From Clostridiales bacterium (GTDB lineage Bacteria; Bacillota; Clostridia; Saccharofermentanales; Saccharofermentanaceae): 57,121 nt of DNA. Numbering within the stretch: the first letter of the stretch is position 1; the number at the start of each line of letters is the position of its first letter. Positions 8,445-16,425 of this stretch are shown here, in pieces. The stretch is from the NCBI GenBank assembly GCA_017617935.1, contig JAFZVF010000030.1, positions 1-57,121 of the forward strand, written 5' to 3'. The notes under the pieces are model-generated. The model did no database searches, was not told the origin of the DNA, and worked only from the letters and a program-made list of their open reading frames with translations. Made by a program: the position numbers and the translations under genes.

Positions 8445-8492
8445 GCAGACGCAAAGCGTCGAGGACCTTAGCGAGCATAACGGTCATCAATC
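8417..8492. repeat. Long imperfect inverted repeat at the 3' end of the DUF4097 gene
   Basis: GATTGATGAC at 8417-8426 pairs with GTCATCAATC at 8483-8492, and TTATGC with GCATAA just inside, separated by a small bulge. The loop contains TTCCGCAG followed by the palindrome GACGCAAAGCGTC, then GAGGACCTT, the same layout as the hairpins near 20.8 kb. The outer arm covers the last codons of the minus-strand gene ending at 8487, so it may act as an mRNA 3' end structure. It lacks a U-run. Confidence 0.65.
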
Positions 8493-10121
8493 GATTTCGA
8501 TATTTCCGGCATCAACCTTAACCTTGATCGTACCCTTGCCGCTGCCCTGGCTCTTGTACTTTCTTCCATCAGAAACGCCTCCGACGCTGACCATTCCGGC
8601 ATCGACCTTGCACTCGATATCGTACTTGTCCAAGTCTCCGAGATCGTCAATGTTGACGCTGCCGAAATCAGTCTTGATGTCGATCTGCTCAAGAGACGTC
8701 GTCTTCCTGATGTCGATGTTTCCCGCATCAGTATCGATCTTTACGATCTTCATGTCGGAATCCGAGATTTGGATGTTTCCGGCATCCGCATCAAGATCAG
8801 CCTTGCGGATGTTGCAGTTCGAGACGTTTACGTTGCCTGCATTGAACTTTCCGAAGAGGTAATCAGCGGTAACGTTTTTGAGGTTGACGTCGCCTGCATT
8901 TATCTTCATCTCCAGATTGTCGAGCTTAACGTCTTTGCCAAGCTTGATGACGAGCCTCGGCGCATTTATGGACTTAAGGCCGAGATTGAAAGTGTTGGGC
9001 TGTGACGCAGTGAGCTTGCCGTTCTCAAACTTGACGTCAGGCTTAAGCGACTTTGTGCCCGAATACTGCACATCGACAAGTCCGCTTCCTTCCGCCTGCT
9101 CAAAGACTACCGAGCAAGCTGAAAGATCAAACTTGATGGAAGTGATATCGTTAGTCTTGCTGTCTGAAAGATCGTACGTAGTTCCCATGGTTTCCTCTGC
9201 TTTTGTTCCGCTGAAATTGAAATTAGACAATCCGTTTATGACCGACTTTGTAATGCTCATTCCGCCTACCGTCACTGCAATCGCCACTGCGACTATTGCA
9301 CAGACGATGATGGGAGCCTTGTTGACTTTTCTGTCAGACTTCGGAACGAATTCCTCGCTCATCTTGCCGGCTTCATTGAGCTCAAGGATCCGGTCATAAC
9401 CCTTCATCTTTGTGTGTGAAGAAGTGATGAGGAAAACTCCGAGAGCGATGAACAGGAAGAGCATTACTGCACCAAAGCTGTCCTTAACGTAAGGAATGCT
9501 GCTGACGATGATCGGATTGATGATGCTCAGGATGCAAAGACCGATTCCGATCGAGGACATCAGACCGTATCCCGATCTGAAGTTTTTGCGCTCAGCTCTT
9601 ACGTATTCAGCGCTTTCAATGCTGAGTGAGACCTCTTTCCTGTAGATCTCCGCAAACTCTCTTCTCTTGCCTCTCGCTATGATGAACAGGATGACTGCAG
9701 CCGCAATAGCCATGAACATCGCGCTTACACCCATTGTTTCGTGAATAAACGGAGTCATGTCAGCAATGATGTTGAATGCCGAGCAGAATATGCACAGAGC
9801 GATCCCCAAAGGAATGAGGATGGCGCGCTGATTGTTCATGTCGAGGTACTCCCTGACCCTGTCCATGGAAAGCATCGGCTTTGCGTCATCAGCGCTCTCA
9901 GTGACCTGCTCACCTATTCCAAGAGATTCCGCGAGCTCGTCGAGGTTGCCGAATTCGGAGATGACGATGCCGATCGCTTCGTTATCGGTCTTGCCTTCCT
10001 TGATCAGTTCGTCGTATTTGTCTTCCATCATCTGGAGGAGTTCGGCCTTGGCCTTCCTCACCGCTTCCGTATTCGGAAGATTACGGAACATGTTGTCAAG
10101 ATAATTTCTAATGGTATTCAT
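8487..10121 (-). CDS. HAAS-domain membrane protein with DUF4097 beta-repeat domain
   Basis: 544 residues. Residues 1-68 form the helical HAAS-type domain (MNTIRNYLDNMF onward) that usually accompanies PadR regulators. About five hydrophobic segments follow (near 97-130, 133-150, 190-235 and 272-292). The C-terminal 225 residues are a DUF4097-type parallel beta structure in which DAGN or DAGxV recurs every 18-25 residues. The repeat part would lie outside the membrane. The start overlaps the padR stop by 4 bp (ATGA), a classic translationally coupled PadR pair. Such pairs act in envelope or efflux control; the exact role is not known. The gene ends inside an inverted repeat. Confidence 0.82.
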   Translation of the reverse strand: MNTIRNYLDNMFRNLPNTEAVRKAKAELLQMMEDKYDELIKEGKTDNEAIGIVISEFGNLDELAESLGIGEQVTESADDAKPMLSMDRVREYLDMNNQRAILIPLGIALCIFCSAFNIIADMTPFIHETMGVSAMFMAIAAAVILFIIARGKRREFAEIYRKEVSLSIESAEYVRAERKNFRSGYGLMSSIGIGLCILSIINPIIVSSIPYVKDSFGAVMLFLFIALGVFLITSSHTKMKGYDRILELNEAGKMSEEFVPKSDRKVNKAPIIVCAIVAVAIAVTVGGMSITKSVINGLSNFNFSGTKAEETMGTTYDLSDSKTNDITSIKFDLSACSVVFEQAEGSGLVDVQYSGTKSLKPDVKFENGKLTASQPNTFNLGLKSINAPRLVIKLGKDVKLDNLEMKINAGDVNLKNVTADYLFGKFNAGNVNVSNCNIRKADLDADAGNIQISDSDMKIVKIDTDAGNIDIRKTTSLEQIDIKTDFGSVNIDDLGDLDKYDIECKVDAGMVSVGGVSDGRKYKSQGSGKGTIKVKVDAGNIEID

Positions 10122-10465
10122 ACTACACTCCCCTCACCGGCAATAAACTTTTCAATAACTTCCTTCGTAAGCGTCCACTCCTCGCACTTTGTCCGGTAGT
10201 ATTCTTTTCCGGCCGGTGTTATGCGGTAGTAGGTCCTCTTCTTTCCGCCTGCGAGATCTTCATTAACGAAAGATTCGACGAATCCGTTCTTCTCCATTCT
10301 CGTGAATGCCGAGTAGAGCGTTGTTTCCTTAATGATGTACTTGTCCTGAGACAAAGTGCGGATCTGCTTGGAGATCTCGTAACCGTAAGACGGATCGTTA
10401 AGAAGCAGGTACAGGATGATGATGTCGTTATATCCTCTGATGACATCGCTGCTGATCTCTGCCAT
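10118..10465 (-). CDS. PadR-family transcriptional regulator
   Basis: 115 residues, the usual length of a minimal PadR protein. The winged helix shows YGYEISKQI (about 27-35), TLYSAFTRMEKNGFV (about 50-65), GGKKRTYYRIT (about 73-83), then a C-terminal dimerisation helix. These are dimeric repressors that leave DNA when ligand or stress is sensed. AAGGAAGGGAGAG precedes the ATG. It is the first gene of a two-gene operon with the HAAS/DUF4097 protein and probably represses its own promoter through the 15-bp repeats directly upstream. Confidence 0.92.
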   Translation of the reverse strand: MAEISSDVIRGYNDIIILYLLLNDPSYGYEISKQIRTLSQDKYIIKETTLYSAFTRMEKNGFVESFVNEDLAGGKKRTYYRITPAGKEYYRTKCEEWTLTKEVIEKFIAGEGSVV

Positions 10466-10496
10466 GGTCTCTCTCCCTTCCTTTTATTCCATTTGA

Positions 10497-10546
10497 CGTT
10501 ACTACGGCTGTCGTTACTTCGACTATCGTACTACGCCTGTCGGAGT
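10497..10546 (-). promoter_or_regulatory. Candidate PadR operator: three 14-15 bp direct repeats
   Basis: CGTTACTACGGCTGT (10497-10511), CGTTACTTCGACTAT (10512-10526) and CGTACTACGCCTGT (10527-10540) follow one another, then CGGAGTAA. They lie 30-80 bases upstream of padR, where its promoter is expected. Binding by PadR is inferred from position only. Confidence 0.45.
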
Positions 10547-10644
10547 AAATATATCACCGCCCGGGAATAACGTCAACAGTTTTCGAAAAATATATTTTGT
10601 CCGTGTATTTCCCCGAATTACGGCGGGTATCTCATGGCGCTCCC

Positions 10645-10653
10645 TGATATAAT
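10645..10653 (+). promoter_or_regulatory. Extended -10 promoter of the GH120 gene
   Basis: TGATATAAT, a perfect extended -10 box, lies 37 bases upstream of the GH120 start codon. No good -35 element is visible at the usual distance, as is common for extended -10 promoters. Confidence 0.6.
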
Positions 10654-10689
10654 TGAAAAAGACATTTTCGCGCGAAAAGGAGTACCGCC

Positions 10690-12678
10690 ATGGACATCTA
10701 TGTAGACATAAAATTCCTTAACAACTCAGGCGACGGCACAAAAGAGAAGCCTTTCGGCACGATCTCCGAGGCAGCAGCGATCGCACAGCCCGGCGATACG
10801 GTCCATGTGGCACCCGGCCTTTACAGAGAGTACGTGTCCCCCGCAAATGGCGGAACCGAGGACGCACGCATCACTTACGTGAGTGACGAGCCTCTTGGCG
10901 CAACCATTTCGGGCGCCGAGCAGATTACGGACTGGGTACAGTACGACGGTGACGTCTATCTCGCAAAGGTAGACAATTCCCTGTTCGATCCCGACTACAA
11001 CCCCTACACGACCTTCTGCTACGGCGACTGGTATTTCGCAGGCAAGAACAGGCACGTCGGCTGCGTCTACATCAACGACAGAAGGCTTTACGAGGCGGCT
11101 TCGATCGAGGAGGTCATCAAGGCTCAGGTCTACAAGTGCTCATGGGTACCCGAAGAATCCAAGTACAAGTGGTACGCAGAAGAAAAAGGTGATCAGACCT
11201 ACATCTACGCGAACTTCGGAGGTCTTGATCCCAACAGCGAAATGGCTGAGATCAACGTCAGAAGAATGTGCTTCTTCCCCAAGGAAACCGGCAGGAACTT
11301 CATCACCGTAAGAGGCTTTAAGATCTGCAAGGCCGCCACGAACTGGGCTCCTCCGGCCGCATGGCAGGAAGGCATGATCGGTCCCCACTGGTCAAAGGGC
11401 TGGATAATCGAAGACAACGAGATCTACTTCTCCAAGTGCTCAGGCATCGGTTTGGGCAAGTATCTGGATCCCGAGAACAACCACTACTTCACGTACCATC
11501 ACCTCAAGAGCCCCACGCAGATGGAGCGTGACGCTGTCTGCAGAGGTCAGTATCACGGTTGGCTCAAGGAGAACATAGGCAGCCACATCGTCCGCCGCAA
11601 CAACATCCACCACTGCGAGCAGGGCGGCATCATCGGCCGTATGGGCGCGGTCTTCTCGACCATTGAGGATAACCACATCCACCACATCAACAACATGATG
11701 GAATTGGGCGGCGCTGAGGTCGCAGGCATCAAGCTCCACGCCGCGATCGACGTCATCATGAGAAGGAACCACATCCACCACTGCGTCATGGGCATCTGGA
11801 CAGACTGGGAAGCACAGGGCACGCGCATCACCCAGAACCTCCTGCACGACAACCAGAGGCCCGCATATGCTGAGCCTTTGAGGGGCGGCATGGGATCTGA
11901 GGACATTTTCGTGGAAGTCGGTCACGGACCTACGCTGATCGACAACAACATCCTACTTTCAGACGCGACGCTCCGCATCGCGACACAGGGCGTTGCAATG
12001 GTACACAACCTCATCTGCGGTGCTTTCACTTCAGTCGGCGCAGGCACGGACTGGCGCTACACGCCTTACCACATGCCACACAGAACAGAGGTCATGGGCT
12101 TCATGACGATCCTGCACGGCGACGACAGATTCTACAACAATATATTCTTCCAGAAACACCCGAAGGAGTCCCTCGTTTCGCGCTTTGAAGGCGGCAGGGT
12201 TGAAGTTGAAGAGCGTGTCGTAGGCACGCACGTCTGGGATCAGTATCCGACTTACGACGAATGGATCGCAAAGTTCGACATGGATTCCGACACGCCCGAC
12301 ATGATGAAGATCGCGCAGGCCCATTTCGACAAACTCCCCGTCTGGATCGACGGAAACGCTTACCTTGGCGGAGCATTGCGCTACTGCAAGGAAGAGAACT
12401 ACATGGTCGACGACACTACCAAGGTCTACGTAAACGTGAAGGAAGACGGCGACAAGGTCTATCTTGACACGAACCTCAAGGACGTCATCGGTTCGTTCAC
12501 GGCTTCCCTGGTCAACACGGAAGTCCTGGGCAAAGCGTTTGAGCCCCAGCAGAGATTTGAGGACAAGGACGGCAACGACATCATATTCGATACCGACTAT
12601 TTCGGAAATAAGCGTTCGGAAATCATCCCCGGCCCGTTCGCAAACCTGAATCTCGACGGGGTAAACGTAGTACTGTAA
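10690..12678 (+). CDS. GH120-family beta-xylosidase (parallel beta-helix)
   Basis: 662 residues. The whole length resembles the GH120 beta-xylosidase of Thermoanaerobacterium saccharolyticum as I recall it: an N-terminal motif like GDGTKEKPFGTISEAA, then AGLYREYVSP-type strands, INVRRMCFFPKETG, GPHWSKGWIIEDN, AGIKLHAAIDV and WTDWEAQGTR. By alignment with that enzyme (nucleophile Asp382, acid/base Glu405) the catalytic pair is Asp372 in WTDWEAQGTR and Glu409 in IFVEVGHGP. Thirteen extra residues (QRPAYAEPLRGGMG) lie between them. The fold is a right-handed beta-helix with an inserted beta-sandwich. No signal peptide, so it probably acts on imported xylo-oligosaccharides. AAAAGGAG precedes the ATG. 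A long hairpin separates it from the tautomerase gene. Confidence 0.88.
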   Translation: MDIYVDIKFLNNSGDGTKEKPFGTISEAAAIAQPGDTVHVAPGLYREYVSPANGGTEDARITYVSDEPLGATISGAEQITDWVQYDGDVYLAKVDNSLFDPDYNPYTTFCYGDWYFAGKNRHVGCVYINDRRLYEAASIEEVIKAQVYKCSWVPEESKYKWYAEEKGDQTYIYANFGGLDPNSEMAEINVRRMCFFPKETGRNFITVRGFKICKAATNWAPPAAWQEGMIGPHWSKGWIIEDNEIYFSKCSGIGLGKYLDPENNHYFTYHHLKSPTQMERDAVCRGQYHGWLKENIGSHIVRRNNIHHCEQGGIIGRMGAVFSTIEDNHIHHINNMMELGGAEVAGIKLHAAIDVIMRRNHIHHCVMGIWTDWEAQGTRITQNLLHDNQRPAYAEPLRGGMGSEDIFVEVGHGPTLIDNNILLSDATLRIATQGVAMVHNLICGAFTSVGAGTDWRYTPYHMPHRTEVMGFMTILHGDDRFYNNIFFQKHPKESLVSRFEGGRVEVEERVVGTHVWDQYPTYDEWIAKFDMDSDTPDMMKIAQAHFDKLPVWIDGNAYLGGALRYCKEENYMVDDTTKVYVNVKEDGDKVYLDTNLKDVIGSFTASLVNTEVLGKAFEPQQRFEDKDGNDIIFDTDYFGNKRSEIIPGPFANLNLDGVNVVL

Positions 12679-12685
12679 ACGAAAA

Positions 12686-12736
12686 TTCCAAGATTGCCTG
12701 CCAAGATTTTTCAAGAGTTGGCAGGTGATCTTGGAA
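12686..12736 (+). other. Near-perfect 19-bp intergenic hairpin
   Basis: TTCCAAGATTGCCTGCCAA (12686-12704) pairs with TTGGCAGGTGATCTTGGAA (12718-12736); the only two irregularities are G-U pairs. The 13-base loop is U-rich. No U-run follows, so it is not a standard terminator. It lies between the GH120 stop and the ribosome site of the tautomerase gene, where it could adjust relative expression or protect the upstream mRNA. Confidence 0.75.
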
Positions 12737-12759
12737 CCGCTTTAAAAAGGAGATCGCAC

Positions 12760-12990
12760 ATGCCTCACGTAGAGATAAAATGCTTCCCCGGAAGATCTGA
12801 AGAACAGAAGAAAAGCTGCGCGGAAGCAGTCACAAAGGCCATCTCAGAGACGATGGGCTGTGACGCTTCAAGCGTTTCGATAGCCATCAAGGAGATCGAA
12901 AAGGAAGACTGGAAGGCATCGGTCTGGGACGCCCAGATCACGCCAGAGATGGATTCCCTGTATAAGAAGCCTGGTTACTCCTGCGACTGA
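12760..12990 (+). CDS. pptA: PptA-like 4-oxalocrotonate tautomerase family protein
   Basis: 76 residues starting MPHVEIKCFPG; removal of Met exposes the catalytic Pro1 typical of the tautomerase superfamily. The remainder (SSVSIAIKEI, then an acidic-Trp motif and a KKPGYS end) matches the E. coli PptA/YdcE type closely in length and pattern. These enzymes keto-enolise small acids; the physiological substrate is unclear. The ATG at 12760 is chosen over an in-frame ATG at 12694 because AAGGAG sits 8 bases upstream and Pro2 then follows Met. Its 3' end overlaps the stop of the convergent transglutaminase gene by 16 bp. It may be read from the GH120 promoter. Confidence 0.85.
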   Translation: MPHVEIKCFPGRSEEQKKSCAEAVTKAISETMGCDASSVSIAIKEIEKEDWKASVWDAQITPEMDSLYKKPGYSCD

Positions 12991-15473
12991 TCAGAAACAG
13001 GCGGAACCTGCTTTCGTTTGATCCCTGAAACGCGGATCCAAAGCAACTTAAAAGCGTATGACTTGTATCGGGAGAAGTCTCTCGATGAATTGGTCATGGC
13101 GTTCCTGCACGATGAGATCAGAGTGTTGTACTCTTTTGACGTCAGCTCCTTTCCGGAGAAGGTCGCCTTTTCAGCAAGTTCGGATGCGGCCGTCGGGATC
13201 ACGACCTTAAACAGGCGCCCCATCATGGTGTAGTAGTGATAGTAGGCAACCGCCCTGTCATTGACTGTCTTCGCGCTGAACTTGTTTTTCCAGTAGATCA
13301 CGAAAACAACCCTTACGGAAAGAATGATAAACGCTGCCACCGAGATTACGGCAACGACCGTCAGAACGAGCTTGAAGAAGTTCTTGACGGCTTCCGGGAT
13401 CTCGAGTTTTCCGTCTCCGGCGACTTCTCCGGAAACGGTCGGACCTCCGCTCATGTAAACGGTCTCCCCGGTACCTTCGGGATCTATCAATCCTGCAAGG
13501 CCCGGATTCACCGGTTTCGTGGTTTCAGTAACGGATTGCTCCGTCTCATTTACAGTCTCATCCGTTCCTGCCGCCGTCGTTTCGGAAGTCTCCGCCGTCT
13601 CGCTCTCCGTTTCGGTTTCCGTCTCGGAAGTGGTCTCAGACTGTTCAGGCTCGGTAGGTTCGGTGTTCTTGAAATCAGCACTGTTGATCTCGGGGTGAGC
13701 GTTTGCTACCGCGTCTATGTTGAAGTTCCTTTCGTCTATGGTGTAGCCGGGAGTCGCGTCTCCCATTACCCAGCCGTATTCGGGCGTGAAGAACTCAAAC
13801 CAGGCGTGCGCAGACGACGCATAGACGATGCTCTCCTTGTCCATTCCCGAGTTCATGTCGACATAGCCTCTGACGTACCTCGTCGGGACGCCGAGCATCC
13901 TGAGAAGGACCATCGAAGTTACCGCATAGTGGACGCAGATGCCGCTGTTTGCCTCTTTCACGAACCACGGAACGAAATCCTCTCCTTTGGGAGGATAAGG
14001 AGTGTGCGTGTCGTAGGGATGAAGGTCCCTGACGAAATTGGTCACCGCCCTTACCTTCTCCGCATCGCTCATCTGAGCCCTGCCGTAGTAGACGTCCTTG
14101 AACCATTCGGGGAGCGCGTCACTGTTTATCAGCGATCGGTCAGTCGAATAAGGCACTTCAAGGCAGGTCTTGTAAACATACTCGTTCAGATACTTTTCCG
14201 AATAGACGTTTCCGGTCTTTACGGGGATGTTGCCCGAAGCAAAATAGAAGATTCGTTCATGCGTTGAAGTATAGGCATTCAGCCTCTTTTTAGAAGCTGA
14301 ACCCATGGCGTAAAAGTCCGTGTAATAAGGCACAACGTCAACCGACGCGCTTCGTAAAGGAGTGACCGTTATTCCGTACTGGGCGGTCTCATACGCGGGA
14401 TCAGCGCCCTTGGCATATGGGTCACCTTTAAACCTGGCGGCGCTCAAAACGTTGTTCTGGTAGGTGTCCAGGGACTCTACCTTCAGGTACAGCACATTGC
14501 CTTCGTAAGGCATGCCGATCCCGCTGTATTCGGGGTTTCTGCCCCTGTAGACCTTAAGCACCTCGGCCGTGGACGGATTGAACGGACCGACGTTTGAAAG
14601 GTTCGTCTGCGCGGCGTAAAGCGGGGATATCGCGTCAAAGGAATCGTCGAAATCAGTGTTTTCAAGGCCGTTCAATGCCTTCTCGAGCACGTCCCTCAAC
14701 GGGAAGTCGTGGCCAGCAGCCCTTTCGACCCTGTCCCTTAATTCGATCAGGATCTTCTGCGCGAGCTTGTCCTTGTTGTATCCTTCCTGAGGGAAGATCG
14801 CGCCCAAAAACATCATGAGGGCAAACATGGGAACTACCAGGATGACCAATACCTTCGCGTAAGTGGTCTGCCTCTTATCCCTGAAAGCGTGGCTTATCAG
14901 GATGAGCAGCACGCCCGTGAGCGCAATGAGGAACGGCGTCGCTTTCGGAGGGACGTCGGTGTTGGTTACGGTAAAGACGAATATCGGCATGTAGCAGAGC
15001 AGCGCCACGGGGATCAGTTTGCGCTTCATCAGGACGAGCATCGTCACGCCTATGGCGGTCAGGTAATACGCGTTGAGACACGCAAGTACGGTTTTTGCCG
15101 CATCGGGATCTTCAGGGAAATCTCCCGGCAACCACATGAAGACGTACATCTTGATGTAGTAGAGAAGCGCGTAGATTCCCGTCTTCACTTTGAACCAGTC
15201 GTAAAAAACGCACAGGGTAAAGAAGACGGGGGCAGCGGACAAAATGCCAAAGGAGAGCCATTTCTTGTCGCGCGAATATATCACCGCATAAAAGACCGAT
15301 ATGGCAAGCGGCACGAAGATCACCTGATAGAGCTTGAATCCGATGGAAAACGACGAATCCAGCATCAGGGTAAATCCAACGGAAAGGATCATGGAAATGA
15401 CGATCGCCACCAAACAGGTGATGATCTTGGACGGAGTTTTCTCTTCGATCTTGACGGCAGTCTCAGTCCGCAT
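12975..15473 (-). CDS. TgpA-like membrane transglutaminase-domain protein
   Basis: 832 residues from ATG 15473; the start has AAGGAGG upstream and overlaps the DUF58 stop by 11 bp. About six membrane helices fill residues 15-240, followed by an extracytoplasmic region with a transglutaminase-like domain (about 465-590): catalytic Cys513 (SGICVHYA), His556 (SAHAW) and Asp572 (GDATPGY). A Thr/Ser/Glu-rich linker, a single membrane helix (about 725-750) and a DUF4129-like cytosolic tail follow. Such proteins occur with MoxR and DUF58 in nearly all phyla; the role is thought to be peptide cleavage or cross-linking at the cell surface. Third gene of a MoxR-DUF58-TgpA operon. It ends tail to tail with pptA. 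Confidence 0.9.
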   Translation of the reverse strand: MRTETAVKIEEKTPSKIITCLVAIVISMILSVGFTLMLDSSFSIGFKLYQVIFVPLAISVFYAVIYSRDKKWLSFGILSAAPVFFTLCVFYDWFKVKTGIYALLYYIKMYVFMWLPGDFPEDPDAAKTVLACLNAYYLTAIGVTMLVLMKRKLIPVALLCYMPIFVFTVTNTDVPPKATPFLIALTGVLLILISHAFRDKRQTTYAKVLVILVVPMFALMMFLGAIFPQEGYNKDKLAQKILIELRDRVERAAGHDFPLRDVLEKALNGLENTDFDDSFDAISPLYAAQTNLSNVGPFNPSTAEVLKVYRGRNPEYSGIGMPYEGNVLYLKVESLDTYQNNVLSAARFKGDPYAKGADPAYETAQYGITVTPLRSASVDVVPYYTDFYAMGSASKKRLNAYTSTHERIFYFASGNIPVKTGNVYSEKYLNEYVYKTCLEVPYSTDRSLINSDALPEWFKDVYYGRAQMSDAEKVRAVTNFVRDLHPYDTHTPYPPKGEDFVPWFVKEANSGICVHYAVTSMVLLRMLGVPTRYVRGYVDMNSGMDKESIVYASSAHAWFEFFTPEYGWVMGDATPGYTIDERNFNIDAVANAHPEINSADFKNTEPTEPEQSETTSETETETESETAETSETTAAGTDETVNETEQSVTETTKPVNPGLAGLIDPEGTGETVYMSGGPTVSGEVAGDGKLEIPEAVKNFFKLVLTVVAVISVAAFIILSVRVVFVIYWKNKFSAKTVNDRAVAYYHYYTMMGRLFKVVIPTAASELAEKATFSGKELTSKEYNTLISSCRNAMTNSSRDFSRYKSYAFKLLWIRVSGIKRKQVPPVSDQSQE

Positions 15474-16419
15474 CAGGAGAGTCCTCCTTCCGCGTCTCTT
15501 CAGCCTTGACGGGCGCTTCGGACTTTTCTTCAATAACCTCTTTCGGCAGCCTCATCCTGAGGATCTTGCCGATCGCCCTCTCAAGGTCCGTCTCCGATTC
15601 TATCTCAAAGGCAACCTCTCCCTTGTCTGGTGGGATGATCCTTATCTTATGCGAAGTCTCATGCTCGATGTAAAACCTGGAAGTGAAGACGATCTGTCCC
15701 AAATGCAGGTCGAACTTGTCCCTGTCACCCGTCAATCTGAGGATGACGCGTGAATGCCCGCCGTATTCCTCCAGCGGTTCCTTTACGAGAAGCGTGTCCT
15801 TTTTTGCGGACATCTTCCAATGGATCGACCTGATCGAATCGCCTATCTGATACTCCTTGATGTCGTAGATCTCAGCGCCGGGCTGCTTCGATTTTCTAAG
15901 GTTCTTGGCCTTGAAGCCGTACATGTCGGGCATTACGTCAGGCATAGACGGAGAAGGCTTTACAAGGATCTCATTAAACTTGTTGACGTTCGTTTTCGTA
16001 AAGAACAGGCCGAAAAGGTCATATACCGTAAGCCATGAAAGATCATACGAATAAGCCCCGCAATGCGAGGTGTCCACGGGTATCTTCGAAGTGCCCTTGT
16101 CGTTGATGACGAAGGTTCTCTTCTTCGTGGTCCCGGCCATGCGGTCCGTAACCGTCAGCTTGAGCTTGCAAAATGAAAAATAGGAAGCAATGCCGCCCGT
16201 CGTCACGAGGATGTTCGTCGGCGTTCCGATGAGGACGTTTCCGGGGCACTGCACCTTAAAGGTCATGGTGCGCGACGCGATGAGGCTCATCACCAAAGAC
16301 AGGACGGGGATCAAAAGGATCACGATGAGGCATATCCAAGAGACCCACATCTTGTAGCAGAGGAAAAAGACGAAGGATGAAAGTAAGGAAACTAAGTAAA
16401 CGGCCCAGGACCTGACCAT
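15463..16419 (-). CDS. DUF58 protein
   Basis: 318 residues with two adjacent N-terminal membrane helices (about 5-45) and the DUF58 signature GDSIRSIHWKMSAKKD near residue 192, preceded by REYxxGD-type context (IKEYQIGD). DUF58 proteins are von Willebrand A-like partners of MoxR ATPases. A Lys/Glu-rich C-terminal tail of about 30 residues follows the domain. It starts 6 bases after the moxR stop and overlaps the next gene by 11 bp, which fits a co-translated complex of ATPase, adaptor and membrane protease-like protein. Confidence 0.92.
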   Translation of the reverse strand: MVRSWAVYLVSLLSSFVFFLCYKMWVSWICLIVILLIPVLSLVMSLIASRTMTFKVQCPGNVLIGTPTNILVTTGGIASYFSFCKLKLTVTDRMAGTTKKRTFVINDKGTSKIPVDTSHCGAYSYDLSWLTVYDLFGLFFTKTNVNKFNEILVKPSPSMPDVMPDMYGFKAKNLRKSKQPGAEIYDIKEYQIGDSIRSIHWKMSAKKDTLLVKEPLEEYGGHSRVILRLTGDRDKFDLHLGQIVFTSRFYIEHETSHKIRIIPPDKGEVAFEIESETDLERAIGKILRMRLPKEVIEEKSEAPVKAEETRKEDSPDAD

Positions 16420-16425
16420 AAGGGA

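Noticed and set aside
8340..8471. 43-codon plus-strand ORF made of the 30-bp repeats
   Set aside because: No ribosome site and antisense to a real start codon. Kept only as a repeat observation.
12686..12736. Terminator for the GH120 gene
   Set aside because: The stem is excellent but no U-run follows and pptA starts right after, so it was listed as a hairpin of unknown role.
12694..12759. Upstream start for the tautomerase
   Set aside because: It would translate through the hairpin and remove Pro2 from the N-terminus, while the later ATG has AAGGAG and the catalytic proline.
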